DNA of 64,000 nt from Roseiarcus sp963835215 (GCA_963835215.1 CAWIES010000004.1:124001-188000); one strand, 5' to 3'; counted from the first letter of the stretch, positions 1-8,091 are shown. Made by a program: numbers and translations. The notes: generated by a model from the letters alone, not told the origin.

Positions 1-255
1 TCCAGCCAGGCGCGCGCCGCCGCGCTCGAACTCGGCGATCCTGCACGCCCATGCGTTGCTGACGAAACGCTTCTCGACATGGGCTTCTCCATTGGCGACG
101 CTGTTCGCGCCAGATTGGAGAGCGAGGGTGGCGTTCCAGACTGGCGCGGGCCTGACTTCGCCGAAGGCGCGGGGTCGACGCCCCGTTCAGGCGGGGCGCG
201 GGTCGGCGGCGGGAGGCTGGGACGCGGGCCCAGCGTGAGGGGCCAACCAGGGTAG
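1..255 (+). CDS. possible C-terminal fragment of an unidentified protein (weak)
   Basis: An open frame enters from the left edge and stops with TAG at 253-255, giving about 84 residues without a start. The first 55 or so residues have a mixed composition that could be a real C-terminus; the rest becomes Gly/Arg-rich and overlaps the end of the convergent exporter gene. I do not recognise the family. It may equally be a chance open frame in GC-rich DNA, and no better coding candidate was seen in bases 1-186. Confidence 0.2.
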   Translation, partial: SSQARAAALELGDPARPCVADETLLDMGFSIGDAVRARLESEGGVPDWRGPDFAEGAGSTPRSGGARVGGGRLGRGPSVRGQPG

Positions 256-1653
256 CCGGAGCGTGGCGAGGAACAGCAGCGCGTGCAGGGCGCAGAGCAG
301 GCTGAACGCCGCGACGAAGGCGCCTGACGTCGATGCGGGATCTGGCGTCGAGGCGAGCCGCCAGCCAAGGAAGGCCGCGCAGAGCGTCGTCAGCGTCGGG
401 CCGCCGAGGCGCTGAACGATGTTCATCGCGGTCGTCGCCATCGGCAGGTCTTGGCGCGCCACCGACGCGTAGCCCGAGGCGATCGAGGGAATGCCGATGG
501 CGCTGACGCCAACGCCGCGAATGAACAGGCTCGCCGCCAGGACGGGGACGACGAGGCCGTGCTCAGCCAAAAAGACCAGCGGCAGAGTTCCCGCCAGAGC
601 CAAGAGCGCGCCGCACCCGGCGAGCTTGCGAATGCCGAACCGCTTCGTAAGGCGGCCCAAGAACGGATATGTGCACATCATGCCCAGGCCGAGCGGCGCG
701 AGCAGCCAGCCGGTTTGGCTTGGCGACAGGCCGCAGGCGCGCACCAGATAGATCGGGATCAGCATCTGGCCGGCGAAGGCGACGCCGTTGAGCATGAACA
801 TGGCCGCGATCGAAGCGGAGAACCCCTTGCCCGCGAGCAGCCGCAGGTCGATCAAAGCGGCGTCGCCCTTGGCTTTTGCGTTGCGGTAAAACAGCGCGAA
901 CATGACGATGGCGAGGACCAGCGCCGCGGCGCCAATCGGGTCATCCAGATGGTCCGAGCCATAGAGGAACAGCACGAGCGCCGGCGACAGCAGGGCGAGG
1001 CCGGCGAGGTCCAGGCTGCGCGGGCGCGTCTCTTCCCGATCGTTGGGCAGGAATGCCCCAGCGAGCGCAAGCGCGAGGACGCCGACCGGCAGGTTGATCA
1101 AAAAAAGCCAGCGCCAGGACGCGAACTGGAGGATGGCGCCGGCGACGACGGGGCCGAGCAGCGGCGCCAGCAGCAACGGCAGAACGGCGACGCTCATGAC
1201 CTGCGTCATGTGTTTGCCGGCGGCGCGGGCGATCATCATTTGCGCCATCGGCGCCAGCAGTCCGCCGCTCATGCCCTGCAAGATGCGGAAGGCAATCAGC
1301 GAATTCGCCGACCATGCCGAGCCGCACAGGGCCGAAGAGAGCGTGAAGGCGGCAAAGCACCAGAGATAGAGCGCCTTCGCGCCGATGCGATCGACGAGCC
1401 AGCCGCTGAGCGGCAGCATCAGCGCCAGCGCCAGCAGATAGCCGCTCGTCACCCATTGGATCGCCGAAAGGCTGACGTTGAGATCGGCGGCGAGGCTGGC
1501 GAGCGACACATTGACGACCGTGGCGTCGAGTTGCGCCATGAAGGAGCCAATCGCCGCGACGCAGACCACTTTCCAAATGCCAGGCGCGAGCCGATCGGCG
1601 CGATTGTCGCCGTCGGACGAAGCTGAACCGCTAACCCTCGATGACTCACTCAT
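187..1653 (-). CDS. MFS drug-efflux transporter, DHA2 (EmrB/QacA-like) family
   Basis: This 488-residue inner-membrane exporter is expected to expel small organic compounds using the proton gradient. The sequence is almost continuously hydrophobic with about 14 membrane segments. It carries the DHA2 signatures LDATVVNVS (about residues 42-50, first helix), the loop motif GWLVDRIG (84-91) and RILQGMSGG (123-131). Its ATG overlaps the TGA of the hydrolase gene upstream (ATGA, 1650-1653), so the two are probably translationally coupled and belong to the operon led by the MarR gene at 2226-2672. The substrate is unknown. No membrane fusion partner (EmrA) lies beside it, unlike the second DHA2 exporter at 39.9 kb. 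Confidence 0.88.
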   Translation of the reverse strand: MSESSRVSGSASSDGDNRADRLAPGIWKVVCVAAIGSFMAQLDATVVNVSLASLAADLNVSLSAIQWVTSGYLLALALMLPLSGWLVDRIGAKALYLWCFAAFTLSSALCGSAWSANSLIAFRILQGMSGGLLAPMAQMMIARAAGKHMTQVMSVAVLPLLLAPLLGPVVAGAILQFASWRWLFLINLPVGVLALALAGAFLPNDREETRPRSLDLAGLALLSPALVLFLYGSDHLDDPIGAAALVLAIVMFALFYRNAKAKGDAALIDLRLLAGKGFSASIAAMFMLNGVAFAGQMLIPIYLVRACGLSPSQTGWLLAPLGLGMMCTYPFLGRLTKRFGIRKLAGCGALLALAGTLPLVFLAEHGLVVPVLAASLFIRGVGVSAIGIPSIASGYASVARQDLPMATTAMNIVQRLGGPTLTTLCAAFLGWRLASTPDPASTSGAFVAAFSLLCALHALLFLATLRLPWLAPHAGPASQPPAADPRPA

Positions 1654-2208
1654 GCGCGATCGAGCAGCTCGACAATCTCGCGGGCAGACCCGGTTTCGCT
1701 CAAGCGCGGAAAGATCCGGGTGACGCTATTGTCATGCGCCTCGGGAACTCATGTCGGTGATGGCGTCGAGCGCCACCGTTACGTTGAACCCGAGTTCATA
1801 TGCGTAGCGGGCGGTCGATTCGACGCCGATGCTGGTGGCGACGCCGGCGAGGACCACCTGGGTGACCCCAAGCGCCTTCAGTTTTGCCGCGAGGTCGGTG
1901 TTGGTGAAAGCGCCCCACGTCTTCTTGCTCACCCGCACGTCGCCCGGCTGCGCGTTCAACTCGGGCGCGAGATCGGCCCAATCCGCCGGCAGGCCTGCGA
2001 GACTAGAGCTTCGATCGCTCCGGCCTGGCGCCACGCCCGTGACGTTGACCAACACGACCGGCAGGCCGCGACGCCGGAACGCGGCGGTCAGAGCCGTGGC
2101 GGCGGAGAGGACGCCGGCGATCGGATGGACGGTGGGAAGGCCGACGATGCCCTTCTGAAGGTCGATGACAATGAGCGCGGTCTTCGGATCAAGGGTCGTG
2201 ACGGTCAT
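1650..2208 (-). CDS. isochorismatase-family (cysteine hydrolase fold) hydrolase, frameshifted near 3' end
   Basis: The start ATG at 2208 gives MTVTTLDPKT followed by the family beta-strand with the catalytic Asp in VIDLQKG (about residue 16) and a Lys-containing KKTWGAF segment. At the site of the usual nucleophilic Cys the protein reads GVATSIGVESTAR, so it lacks the Cys, as do EntB-like isochorismatases and a subgroup of uncharacterised relatives. As read, the frame stops at 1732 after DMSSRGA. Removing one T near 1746 continues it as SPEAHDNSVTRIFPRL and on through REIVELLDRA to a TGA at 1650, which fits the family's C-terminus and produces an ATGA overlap with the exporter gene. The break is therefore probably a sequence error. 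The substrate is unknown; co-transcription with marR and an exporter suggests detoxification. Confidence 0.8.
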
Positions 2209-2225
2209 GGTGAGCCTTAGGGTTG

Positions 2226-2672
2226 CTAGGATTCGGAGAGGCGTTTGAGGAGTTCGACGGCGCCGGCGAGCTGGCGCAGTTCGTGCGCGCTCAGCCGCGC
2301 CTGCAGGGCGCGAAGCAGCCAGTCCTGGCGAGCCGCCCGAGCCGCGCTCACCCAATTGCGGAAATGATCGGTGAGCGAGACGATGGTCTGGCGCCCGTCC
2401 GAGGGGTCGGGCGCGCCCGCCACATAGCCGGCAGTCTCGAGCGCCGCGATGATCGCGCCCATCGATTGCGGCCGCATACCCTCGGCCCGCGCCAGCGCGC
2501 TCCCGGTCGTCGGCCCGTCGCGCTCCAGCCGCAGCAGTACGGATTTTTGCGACGAAGTCAGGTCGCGATCATCGGCCTGCTCACGCACGCGCCGGCCGAG
2601 GGCGCCGATCACGATGCGAAGCTCCGCGGCGAGGGCTCCGGCGACTTCGGAATCGGCCAGTTCTGACTTCAT
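2226..2672 (-). CDS. MarR-family transcriptional regulator
   Basis: This 148-residue winged-helix regulator has the recognition region around SALARAEGMRPQSMG and a wing rich in charged residues at DPSDGRQTIVSLT, both typical of MarR. The start MKSELADSE at 2672 was chosen because the frame upstream of it runs through a palindromic operator (2687-2726). It is the first gene of a leftward operon: its stop lies 17 bases before the isochorismatase-like gene, which overlaps the exporter gene. MarR proteins usually repress their own operon and release DNA on binding a phenolic or other small ligand. Autoregulation is inferred from the palindrome; the ligand cannot be predicted. Confidence 0.85.
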   Translation of the reverse strand: MKSELADSEVAGALAAELRIVIGALGRRVREQADDRDLTSSQKSVLLRLERDGPTTGSALARAEGMRPQSMGAIIAALETAGYVAGAPDPSDGRQTIVSLTDHFRNWVSAARAARQDWLLRALQARLSAHELRQLAGAVELLKRLSES

Positions 2673-3025
2673 GCAGCCACTATGGCACACATGAAGGATA
2701 TCTACAAAGTTTTCCTTCATATGTGTCGTGATGGCGGCTCTCCCGCCGTCGCCGGGTCGCTCGCCACGGGCCGCCCCAGGCCGCGCGCATTGACTTCGCG
2801 CCCGCGCCGTGGTTTCCAGACCCCGGTCTGGCGCCACGGCGCCTCGGTTCGGACTTCCGCAATGCCGCTCAGCGCGTTGAAAACGAAGAGCAAATCGACC
2901 GCCGCCCACACAGGCGGCGCGACCGTCTAGCTGCGCCTTCCGCTCCGATTCCTCCCTCGGCGGGGCGCCGGGGAGCTTGCCCGCAAGGGCGATTCGGGGG
3001 AACCGCCAGCAAAGGGACTTTTCTC
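2673..3025. other. intergenic region between marR and asd
   Basis: This 353-base gap separates two divergent genes. The marR side holds the operator at 2687-2726. Bases 2730-3000 show no convincing ORF, RNA or repeat. The asd side ends with an AAGGGA ribosome-binding site at about 3013-3018. I found no riboswitch-like fold by eye. Confidence 0.5.
2687..2726. promoter_or_regulatory. palindromic operator of the marR operon
   Basis: The left arm ACACATGAAGGA (2687-2698) matches the reverse complement of the right arm TCCTTCATATGTGT (2713-2726) apart from two extra bases. It lies 15-54 bases upstream of the marR start codon in an AT-rich island inside GC-rich DNA, where the promoter is expected. 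This is the usual arrangement for MarR autorepression; binding is inferred. Confidence 0.6.
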
Positions 3026-4063
3026 ATGTCAGGCTTCAAGGTCGCCGTCGCGGGCGCTACCGGCAATGTCGGCCGCGAGATGCTCGCCATTCTCGCCGAG
3101 CGCCGCTTTCCCGTTTCCGAGGTGATCGCCCTCGCGTCGCCGAGCTCGATCGGCCGGGAAGTCTCGTTCGGCGACCGCGTGCTCAAGTGCAAGGCGCTGG
3201 AGAATTTCGATTTCTCCGACGTCGACATCTGCCTGATGTCGGCGGGCGGCGCTGTGTCGAAGGAATGGTCGCCGCGCATCGGCGCGCAGGGCTGCGTCGT
3301 GATCGACAATTCCTCGGTCTGGCGCATGGACCGCGACGTGCCGCTGGTGGTGCCCGAGGTCAACGCCGACGCGGCGCAGGGCTTCCGCAAGAAGAACATC
3401 ATCGCCAACCCGAATTGCTCGACCGCCCAGCTCGTGGTGGCGCTGAAGCCGCTGCACGACAAGGCGCGCATCAAGCGGGTGGTGGTGGCGACCTATCAAT
3501 CGGTGTCGGGGGCCGGGCGCGAGGCGATGGACGAATTGTTCACGCAGACCCGCGCCGTGTTCGTCTCCGATCCGGTCGAGCCCAAGCAGTTCCCCAAGCG
3601 TATCGCCTTCAACGTCATTCCGCAGATCGACGTCTTCCTCGACGACGGCTCGACCAAGGAAGAGTGGAAGATGGTGGTCGAGACCAAGAAGATTCTCGAT
3701 CCCAAGATCAAGCTGATTGCGACTTGCGTGCGCGTGCCGGTGTTCATCAGCCATTCCGAGGCGGTCAACATCGAGTTCGAGCAGCCGATCACCGCCGACG
3801 AGGCGCGCGACATCTTACGCGAGGCGCCGGGCTGCCTGGTCATCGATCGGCGCGAGCCGGGCGGCTACATCACGCCGCACGAAGCGGCGGGCGAGGACGC
3901 AACCTACATCTCGCGCATTCGCGAGGACCCGACAGTCGAGTACGGCCTGTCGCTGTGGTGCGTCTCCGACAATCTGCGCAAGGGCGCCGCGCTCAACGCG
4001 GTGCAGATCGCCGAAGTGCTGGCCAATCGCGGCTGGCTGAAGCCCAAGCAGAAGGTCGCCTGA
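3026..4063 (+). CDS. asd: aspartate-semialdehyde dehydrogenase
   Basis: Asd reduces 4-phospho-L-aspartate to aspartate semialdehyde with NADPH in the cytosol, the branch point to lysine/diaminopimelate, methionine and threonine. At 345 residues it has the family's usual length. The N-terminal Rossmann motif is GATGNVG (10-16). The catalytic Cys is in NPNCSTAQ (Cys131), and the Arg-x5-His acid/base element is in RVPVFISH (His about 243). The start follows an AAGGGA ribosome-binding site. It appears monocistronic; the next gene begins about 200 bases downstream. Confidence 0.96.
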   Translation: MSGFKVAVAGATGNVGREMLAILAERRFPVSEVIALASPSSIGREVSFGDRVLKCKALENFDFSDVDICLMSAGGAVSKEWSPRIGAQGCVVIDNSSVWRMDRDVPLVVPEVNADAAQGFRKKNIIANPNCSTAQLVVALKPLHDKARIKRVVVATYQSVSGAGREAMDELFTQTRAVFVSDPVEPKQFPKRIAFNVIPQIDVFLDDGSTKEEWKMVVETKKILDPKIKLIATCVRVPVFISHSEAVNIEFEQPITADEARDILREAPGCLVIDRREPGGYITPHEAAGEDATYISRIREDPTVEYGLSLWCVSDNLRKGAALNAVQIAEVLANRGWLKPKQKVA

Positions 4064-4259
4064 ACGGCGCGGCCGGGTTGCTCCGCTCCGTGCGGCGGCG
4101 CGCCGTTTTCGCCATCGCCCGCCTCATATTCGGCCCATTTAACCTGCGATTAGCGTGGGCGGCTTCGTGGGGGAAGACGTCCGGGGCGCGTGGCGTCGAG
4201 CGCCCCAGTTCTGCTAGGATGACGCCGAATCTTTCGCTCAAGCCATCCGGTCCTCCCCA

Positions 4260-5200
4260 ATGGCGTCTGCCCCGGCCAACCGTTTTCTCACCTCGCCGCG
4301 CATTTTCCTGCTCGGCATGGCGACGTTTCTCATTCTGGTCGGCTTCGCCGTCCTCATCCTCTACAAGCAAATCCTGATCGCTTTTTCGGCCAATCCTGGC
4401 CTCAACGGCCTGATCCTCGGCGTGCTCGGGGTTGGCTCGCTGTTCGCCTTCCGCCAGGTGTTCCGGCTGTTCCGTGAAATCCGCTGGGTCAATTCGCTGG
4501 CGTCCCCGGGGCCGGCGGCGCGAATCGTCGAGCCGCGCCTGCTTGGGCCGATGGCGACGCTGATCAACGCGGGGGCGGGCGAGCGCGGCCTGTCGACCAA
4601 CACCTCGCGCGCCATCCTCGATTCGATCGGCACCCGTCTCGACGAAGGGCGCGAACTCAACCGCTACCTCATCGGGCTGCTGGTGTTTCTCGGTCTGCTC
4701 GGCACATTCTGGGGTCTGCTGGAAACCGTCCATTCGATCAGCGGCGTGATCGACAGCATGAAGAGCGGCGCCGACACCACCACCATGTTCGACGATCTCA
4801 AGAGCGGCCTTTCGGCGCCGATCGCCGGCATGAGCGTGTCGTTCACCTCCTCGCTGTTCGGCCTCGCCGGCTCGCTGATTCTCGGCTTCCTCGATCTGCA
4901 GGCGGGGCAGGCGCAGAATCGCTTCTACACCGAGCTTGAGGATTTTCTCGCCAGCCCATGTCGAGACCAACCCGCCGCCGGTGGTCGCCGGCGCGGTCGA
5001 GCGCGTGCCGGGCGAACGGCTACGATCAGCGCAAGAGCGCGGCGGCGATGGCGAGCCTCGCCGAAGGCATCCAGTCGCTGGTGAGCCACATGCGCCAGGA
5101 GCAGCAGCAGATCCGCGACTGGGTCGAGGCGCAAGCCGCGCAGCAGGACGACATCCGCAAATTGCTGCGCCGGCTGGTCAGCGAGCGCGAGCCGCACTGA
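4260..5200 (+). CDS. MotA/TolQ/ExbB-type proton-channel protein, frameshifted near 3' end
   Basis: This is a predicted inner-membrane proton-channel subunit of an ion-driven motor. There are about four membrane segments: residues 15-37, about 43-63, about 139-160 (containing LLGTFWGLLETV) and about 190-220 (containing APIAGMSVSFTSSLFG), the last two being the TolQ/MotA channel pair. The frame breaks twice close to the C-terminus. An extra C near 4957 and another insertion between about 4990 and 5045 separate ELEDFLAS from VETNPPPVVAG and from AAAMASLAEGIQSLV, which together form the expected cytoplasmic tail ending at 5200. The breaks are probably sequence errors. It is 21 bases upstream of a MotB/OmpA-like partner. 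No flagellar, tol or exb genes are near, so its function is unassigned. Confidence 0.8.
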
Positions 5201-5221
5201 GACCCACCCCGGAGTTGAGCC

Positions 5222-6250
5222 ATGGCGCTGTCGCGCGGCCGCCGAGTTGAAAGCGTCAACTATTGGCCCGGCTTCGTCGACGCGCTGTCGACGATGCTGC
5301 TGGTCATCATCTTCCTGCTCTCGGTGTTCATGCTGGCGCAGTTCTTCCTGTCGCGCGAAGTGACGGGCAAGGACACCGCGCTCGCCAAGCTCAATCAGCA
5401 GATCGAGGAGCTGACCAGTCTGCTAGCGATCGAGCGTTCGCAGCAGGGCGAAGACCAGGCCAAGATCGCCTCGCTGACCGCGACGCTCGACGCCTCGCAG
5501 GCCGAGCGCAAGCAATTGCTCGACGCCGCCGCGCAGGGCGGCGCGGGCGCCGAGGCCGCAGCGCGACAAGATGGGCGCCGCCGCCAATGCGATCGACGCG
5601 GAGCGCCAGATTTCGGCCAAGCGCGCTCGCCCAGGTCGACATTCTCAATCAGCAGATCAACGCCTTGCGCAAGCAGCTCGCCGCGATCCAGCAGGCGCTC
5701 GATGCGTCGGAAGCCTCCGACAAGGACTCGCAGGCCAAGATCGCCGACCTCGGGCAGCGCCTCAACGTCGCGCTGGCGCAGAAGGTGCAGGAGCTCGCGC
5801 GCTACCGCTCCGACTTCTTCGGACGCCTGCAGGCAGATTCTCGGCGCGCGGCCCGACATCCGGGTTGTCGGCGATCGGTTCGTGTTTGAGTCTTCGGTGC
5901 TGTTCGATTCCGGCAAGGCCGACATCAGTTCGGCCGGCCATCAATCGCTCGACAGCCTCGCCAGCGCAGTGCTCGACCTCGAGCGCGAAATCCCGCCCGA
6001 CATTCCGTGGATCCTGCGCGTCGACGGCCATACCGATTCGCACGCGATCAGTAGCAGCGCCTTCAAGTCGAATTGGGAATTGTCAGCCGCGCGCGCCATC
6101 TCGGTGGTGCAATATCTGGTCTCCAAGGGGATCGAGCCGAACCGCCTCGTCGCCGCCGGCTTTGGCGAGTTCCAGCCGATCGACCCGGGAACCGACGAGG
6201 AAGCCCTCGCCCACAACCGCCGTATCGAGCTGAAGCTGACCGAGCGGTGA
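5222..6250 (+). CDS. MotB/OmpA-like peptidoglycan-binding stator partner, frameshifted internally
   Basis: The N-terminus has one membrane helix (about residues 20-42) preceded by FVDALSTMLL, whose Asp sits where MotB, TolR and ExbD carry the proton-binding Asp. A long coiled-coil-like stretch (LNQQIEELTSLLA, LNQQINALRKQLAAI) leads to a C-terminal OmpA/MotB domain (about the last 130 residues) with VLFDSGKADIS, VDGHTDS and NRRIELKL, which should bind peptidoglycan. Three single-base insertions (near 5562, 5620 and 5833) disturb the middle and together restore the original frame. It follows the MotA-like gene and must act with it. Pairs of this kind are widespread in rhizobia without a known role. 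Confidence 0.82.
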   Translation: MALSRGRRVESVNYWPGFVDALSTMLLVIIFLLSVFMLAQFFLSREVTGKDTALAKLNQQIEELTSLLAIERSQQGEDQAKIASLTATLDASQAERKQLLDAAAQGGAGAEAAARQDGRRRQCDRRGAPDFGQARSPRSTFSISRSTPCASSSPRSSRRSMRRKPPTRTRRPRSPTSGSASTSRWRRRCRSSRATAPTSSDACRQILGARPDIRVVGDRFVFESSVLFDSGKADISSAGHQSLDSLASAVLDLEREIPPDIPWILRVDGHTDSHAISSSAFKSNWELSAARAISVVQYLVSKGIEPNRLVAAGFGEFQPIDPGTDEEALAHNRRIELKLTER

Positions 6251-6259
6251 GAGGTCGCC

Positions 6260-6389
6260 GTCATGGCCGGGCTCGACCCGGCCATGACGGCGCAACTGTC
6301 GAAGTCTACAGCCTGGATGCCCGGCTCAAGGCCGGGCATGACGGGGATGGGCGGCGGCGGCGCCGTCGTGGCCGGGCTTGACCCGGCCA
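6260..6389. repeat. three successive palindromic intergenic repeats
   Basis: Three GC-rich hairpins follow one another after the stator gene. The arms are GTCATGGCCGGG/CCCGGCCATGAC (6260-6288, loop 5), ATGCCCGGC/GCCGGGCAT (6317-6339, loop 5) and TGGCCGGG/CCCGGCCA (6369-6389, loop 5). All are built on a shared GGCCGGG core with a 5-base loop, the form of small dispersed palindromes common between genes in rhizobia and relatives. They lie between convergent genes, so they may also stop transcription from both sides. Confidence 0.65.
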
Positions 6390-6441
6390 TCCAGGCGCGA
6401 TCGCCGAGGGCTCAGGCTCGATGCCCGGCCGCAGCTTCAGA

Positions 6442-6975
6442 CTACTGGCAATAGTCCCAATAGCCGCTGGTGTAGGTCTGGTCGTTCCAATACCAGCACA
6501 GATCGGGCGAGGGGGGCGGGGGCGGCGTATTGGCGATGACGGTGATGATCGCTCCCAAGGTCACGCCGGCGAAGATCGCGCCGAAATAGGACTGGTTTTG
6601 CCACGGCCGATAGATCGGCCGGTAATTCGGCGGCCGCATGTGGTGCGGCGGCGGACGGAAATTACCTGGCGGCCGGGTCGGGCGTCCCGGAGTCGGCCTG
6701 CCAGGCGGGCGTCCGATATTCGGCCTGCCCGGCGGGCGTCCCAGATTCGGTCTACCCGGCGGGCGTCCCAGATTCGGCCTGGACGGGCCGGCGGGCCTGT
6801 GCACCGCCGCCCCCCCGCACTTCGGACCCACGCAGGCGGCAAGGCTGAAGGCCGCCCCATCGCGCAGGGATTCGCCAACCAACGCATTGCCCGGCGCCGA
6901 CATGGCCTCTGCCGCCTGAGCGCCGAGAAAGACCAGGATCGCCGCAGCTGCGACCGCCGCTCTGTATGCAGACAT
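6442..6975 (-). CDS. secreted proline/glycine/arginine-rich repeat protein
   Basis: This 177-residue protein has a clear signal peptide (hydrophobic segment from about residue 5, ending AAEA). The start at 6975 follows a GGAGG ribosome-binding site. The centre is a 9-residue repeat of the form RPNLGRPPG (three full copies, encoded by the 27-bp DNA repeat at 6694-6774), leading into a proline-rich stretch. A hydrophobic segment (FGAIFAGVTLGAIITVIA) follows, then a Trp/Tyr-rich end, CWYWNDQTYTSGYWDYCQ. Proteins of this layout are common, unnamed envelope proteins in Hyphomicrobiales. The function is unknown; a periplasmic or surface location is inferred. Confidence 0.72.
   Translation of the reverse strand: MSAYRAAVAAAAILVFLGAQAAEAMSAPGNALVGESLRDGAAFSLAACVGPKCGGAAVHRPAGPSRPNLGRPPGRPNLGRPPGRPNIGRPPGRPTPGRPTRPPGNFRPPPHHMRPPNYRPIYRPWQNQSYFGAIFAGVTLGAIITVIANTPPPPPSPDLCWYWNDQTYTSGYWDYCQ
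6694..6774. repeat. 27-bp tandem repeat, three copies, inside the secreted repeat protein
   Basis: Units begin at 6694, 6721 and 6748 and each starts CGGCCTG or CGGTCTA followed by a near-identical GGCGGGCGTCC core. The period is a multiple of three, so copy number can change without shifting the frame. A partial fourth unit begins at 6775. Confidence 0.75.
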
Positions 6976-7274
6976 CGTGTCCTCCCTCAGCCGTGAGACG
7001 GCTCCGGCCGAGAATTTGCTCTGGCCCCGCGCCTTTGACAAGCCCAGTGTCGCCGCTCCGCTGGCGGCGGTCCTGCGGATGCGATCGTTCAATCGCCGGC
7101 CGCGCGTTGCGGACCTATGCTTCATCTGCCGAATTCCGGCCAACTCCGCCCGGGCCTCTATTCCCAACCGCTCCGAGCGCTCACGTCTTCGTTACCCGGA
7201 GGCGGACAAGCGTCCCAACCTATGCGCCGTTTCGCCAGCTTGCCGTAACGCCCGCCGCCAGCCAAAGTTCGCCG

Positions 7275-8045
7275 ATGCCCGCTCGCCGTTTTGCCTTCGT
7301 CGTCGCCGCGCTCATCGCGCTCGCTGCTCCCGCCGCCGCGCAATCCCGCCTCGACGACATCCTCGCCCGCGGCGTCTTACGCGTCGGCGCAACCGGCGAC
7401 TATCCGCCGTTCGCGACGCGCGCCGCCGACGGGACTTACGCTGGCCTCGACATCGACATGGCGCAATCGCTCGGCGCGGCGCTCGGCGTCAGGATCGAGT
7501 TCGTGCCGACGCATTGGGCCGACCTGACCCGCGATCTTGACGCTGGCGCCTTCGACATTGCGATGGGCGGCGTTTCGATCACGCTGGAGCGGCAGAAGAA
7601 GGCGTTGTTCTCCGCGCCGTATTTGCGCGACGGCAAGACGCCGATCGCGCGCTGCGCCGACAGGGACAAGTTCGCTTCGCTGGCGGCGATCGATCAGCCG
7701 CAAGTGACGGTGATCGTCAATCCCGGCGGCACCAACGAGAAGTTCGATCGCGCCCATTTGCAGGGAGCGAAGATCGAAGTGTGGAGCGACAATCTGACGA
7801 TTTTTCGCGAGTTGGAAAAGGGCGGCGCCGACCTGATGATCACCGACGCGACCGAGACGCTCTATCAGCAGAAGCTGCATCCGGGCGCGCTCTGCGCGAT
7901 CCATCCCGAGGCGCCCTTCGATTTCAGCGAGAAGGCCTATCTCCTGCCGCGCGACTTCGCACTGAAGGATTTCGTCGACCAGTGGCTGCACATCAGCCAG
8001 GCGAACGGCGCCTTGGCTGCGATCAAGGCGAAGTGGTTGGAGTGA
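7275..8045 (+). CDS. pheC: periplasmic cyclohexadienyl (prephenate/arogenate) dehydratase
   Basis: PheC converts prephenate to phenylpyruvate, or arogenate to phenylalanine, outside the cytoplasm. The 256-residue protein has a signal peptide (FAFVVAALIALAAPAAAQ) and a periplasmic solute-binding fold. It keeps segments I recognise from Pseudomonas aeruginosa PheC: TGDYPPF, DIDMAQSLG, FDIAMGGVSITLERQ, PYLRDGKTPI, VIVNPGGTNEKF and KAYLLPRD. Those features separate it from ordinary amino-acid-binding proteins. The start at 7275 was chosen because it directly precedes the signal peptide, although the frame opens upstream. No ABC permease genes are adjacent, which also argues against a transport role. 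Confidence 0.85.
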   Translation: MPARRFAFVVAALIALAAPAAAQSRLDDILARGVLRVGATGDYPPFATRAADGTYAGLDIDMAQSLGAALGVRIEFVPTHWADLTRDLDAGAFDIAMGGVSITLERQKKALFSAPYLRDGKTPIARCADRDKFASLAAIDQPQVTVIVNPGGTNEKFDRAHLQGAKIEVWSDNLTIFRELEKGGADLMITDATETLYQQKLHPGALCAIHPEAPFDFSEKAYLLPRDFALKDFVDQWLHISQANGALAAIKAKWLE

Positions 8046-8057
8046 CGCGCGGCGCGG

Positions 8058-8082
8058 CCCTTCCCCCGCGAGGGGCGAAGGG
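8058..8082. terminator. possible bidirectional terminator
   Basis: An imperfect inverted repeat (CCCTTCCCCC against GGGGCGAAGGG) sits between the convergent pheC and ABC-exporter genes. There is no T-run on the + strand, so termination is inferred from position. Confidence 0.4.
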
Positions 8083-8091
8083 GACACCGCT

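Noticed and set aside
451..1626. A 391-residue plus-strand frame over the first exporter
   Set aside because: It is the antisense shadow of a membrane protein gene, very rich in Arg, Gln and Asp.
4260..6250. A Zorya defence system, based on the MotA/MotB-like pair
   Set aside because: Zorya needs additional genes (ZorC and ZorD, or ZorE). The neighbours are asd, a repeat protein and pheC, and no helicase or nuclease gene is near.
7275..8045. An amino-acid ABC transporter binding protein
   Set aside because: No permease or ATPase gene is adjacent and the sequence keeps segments specific to PheC.
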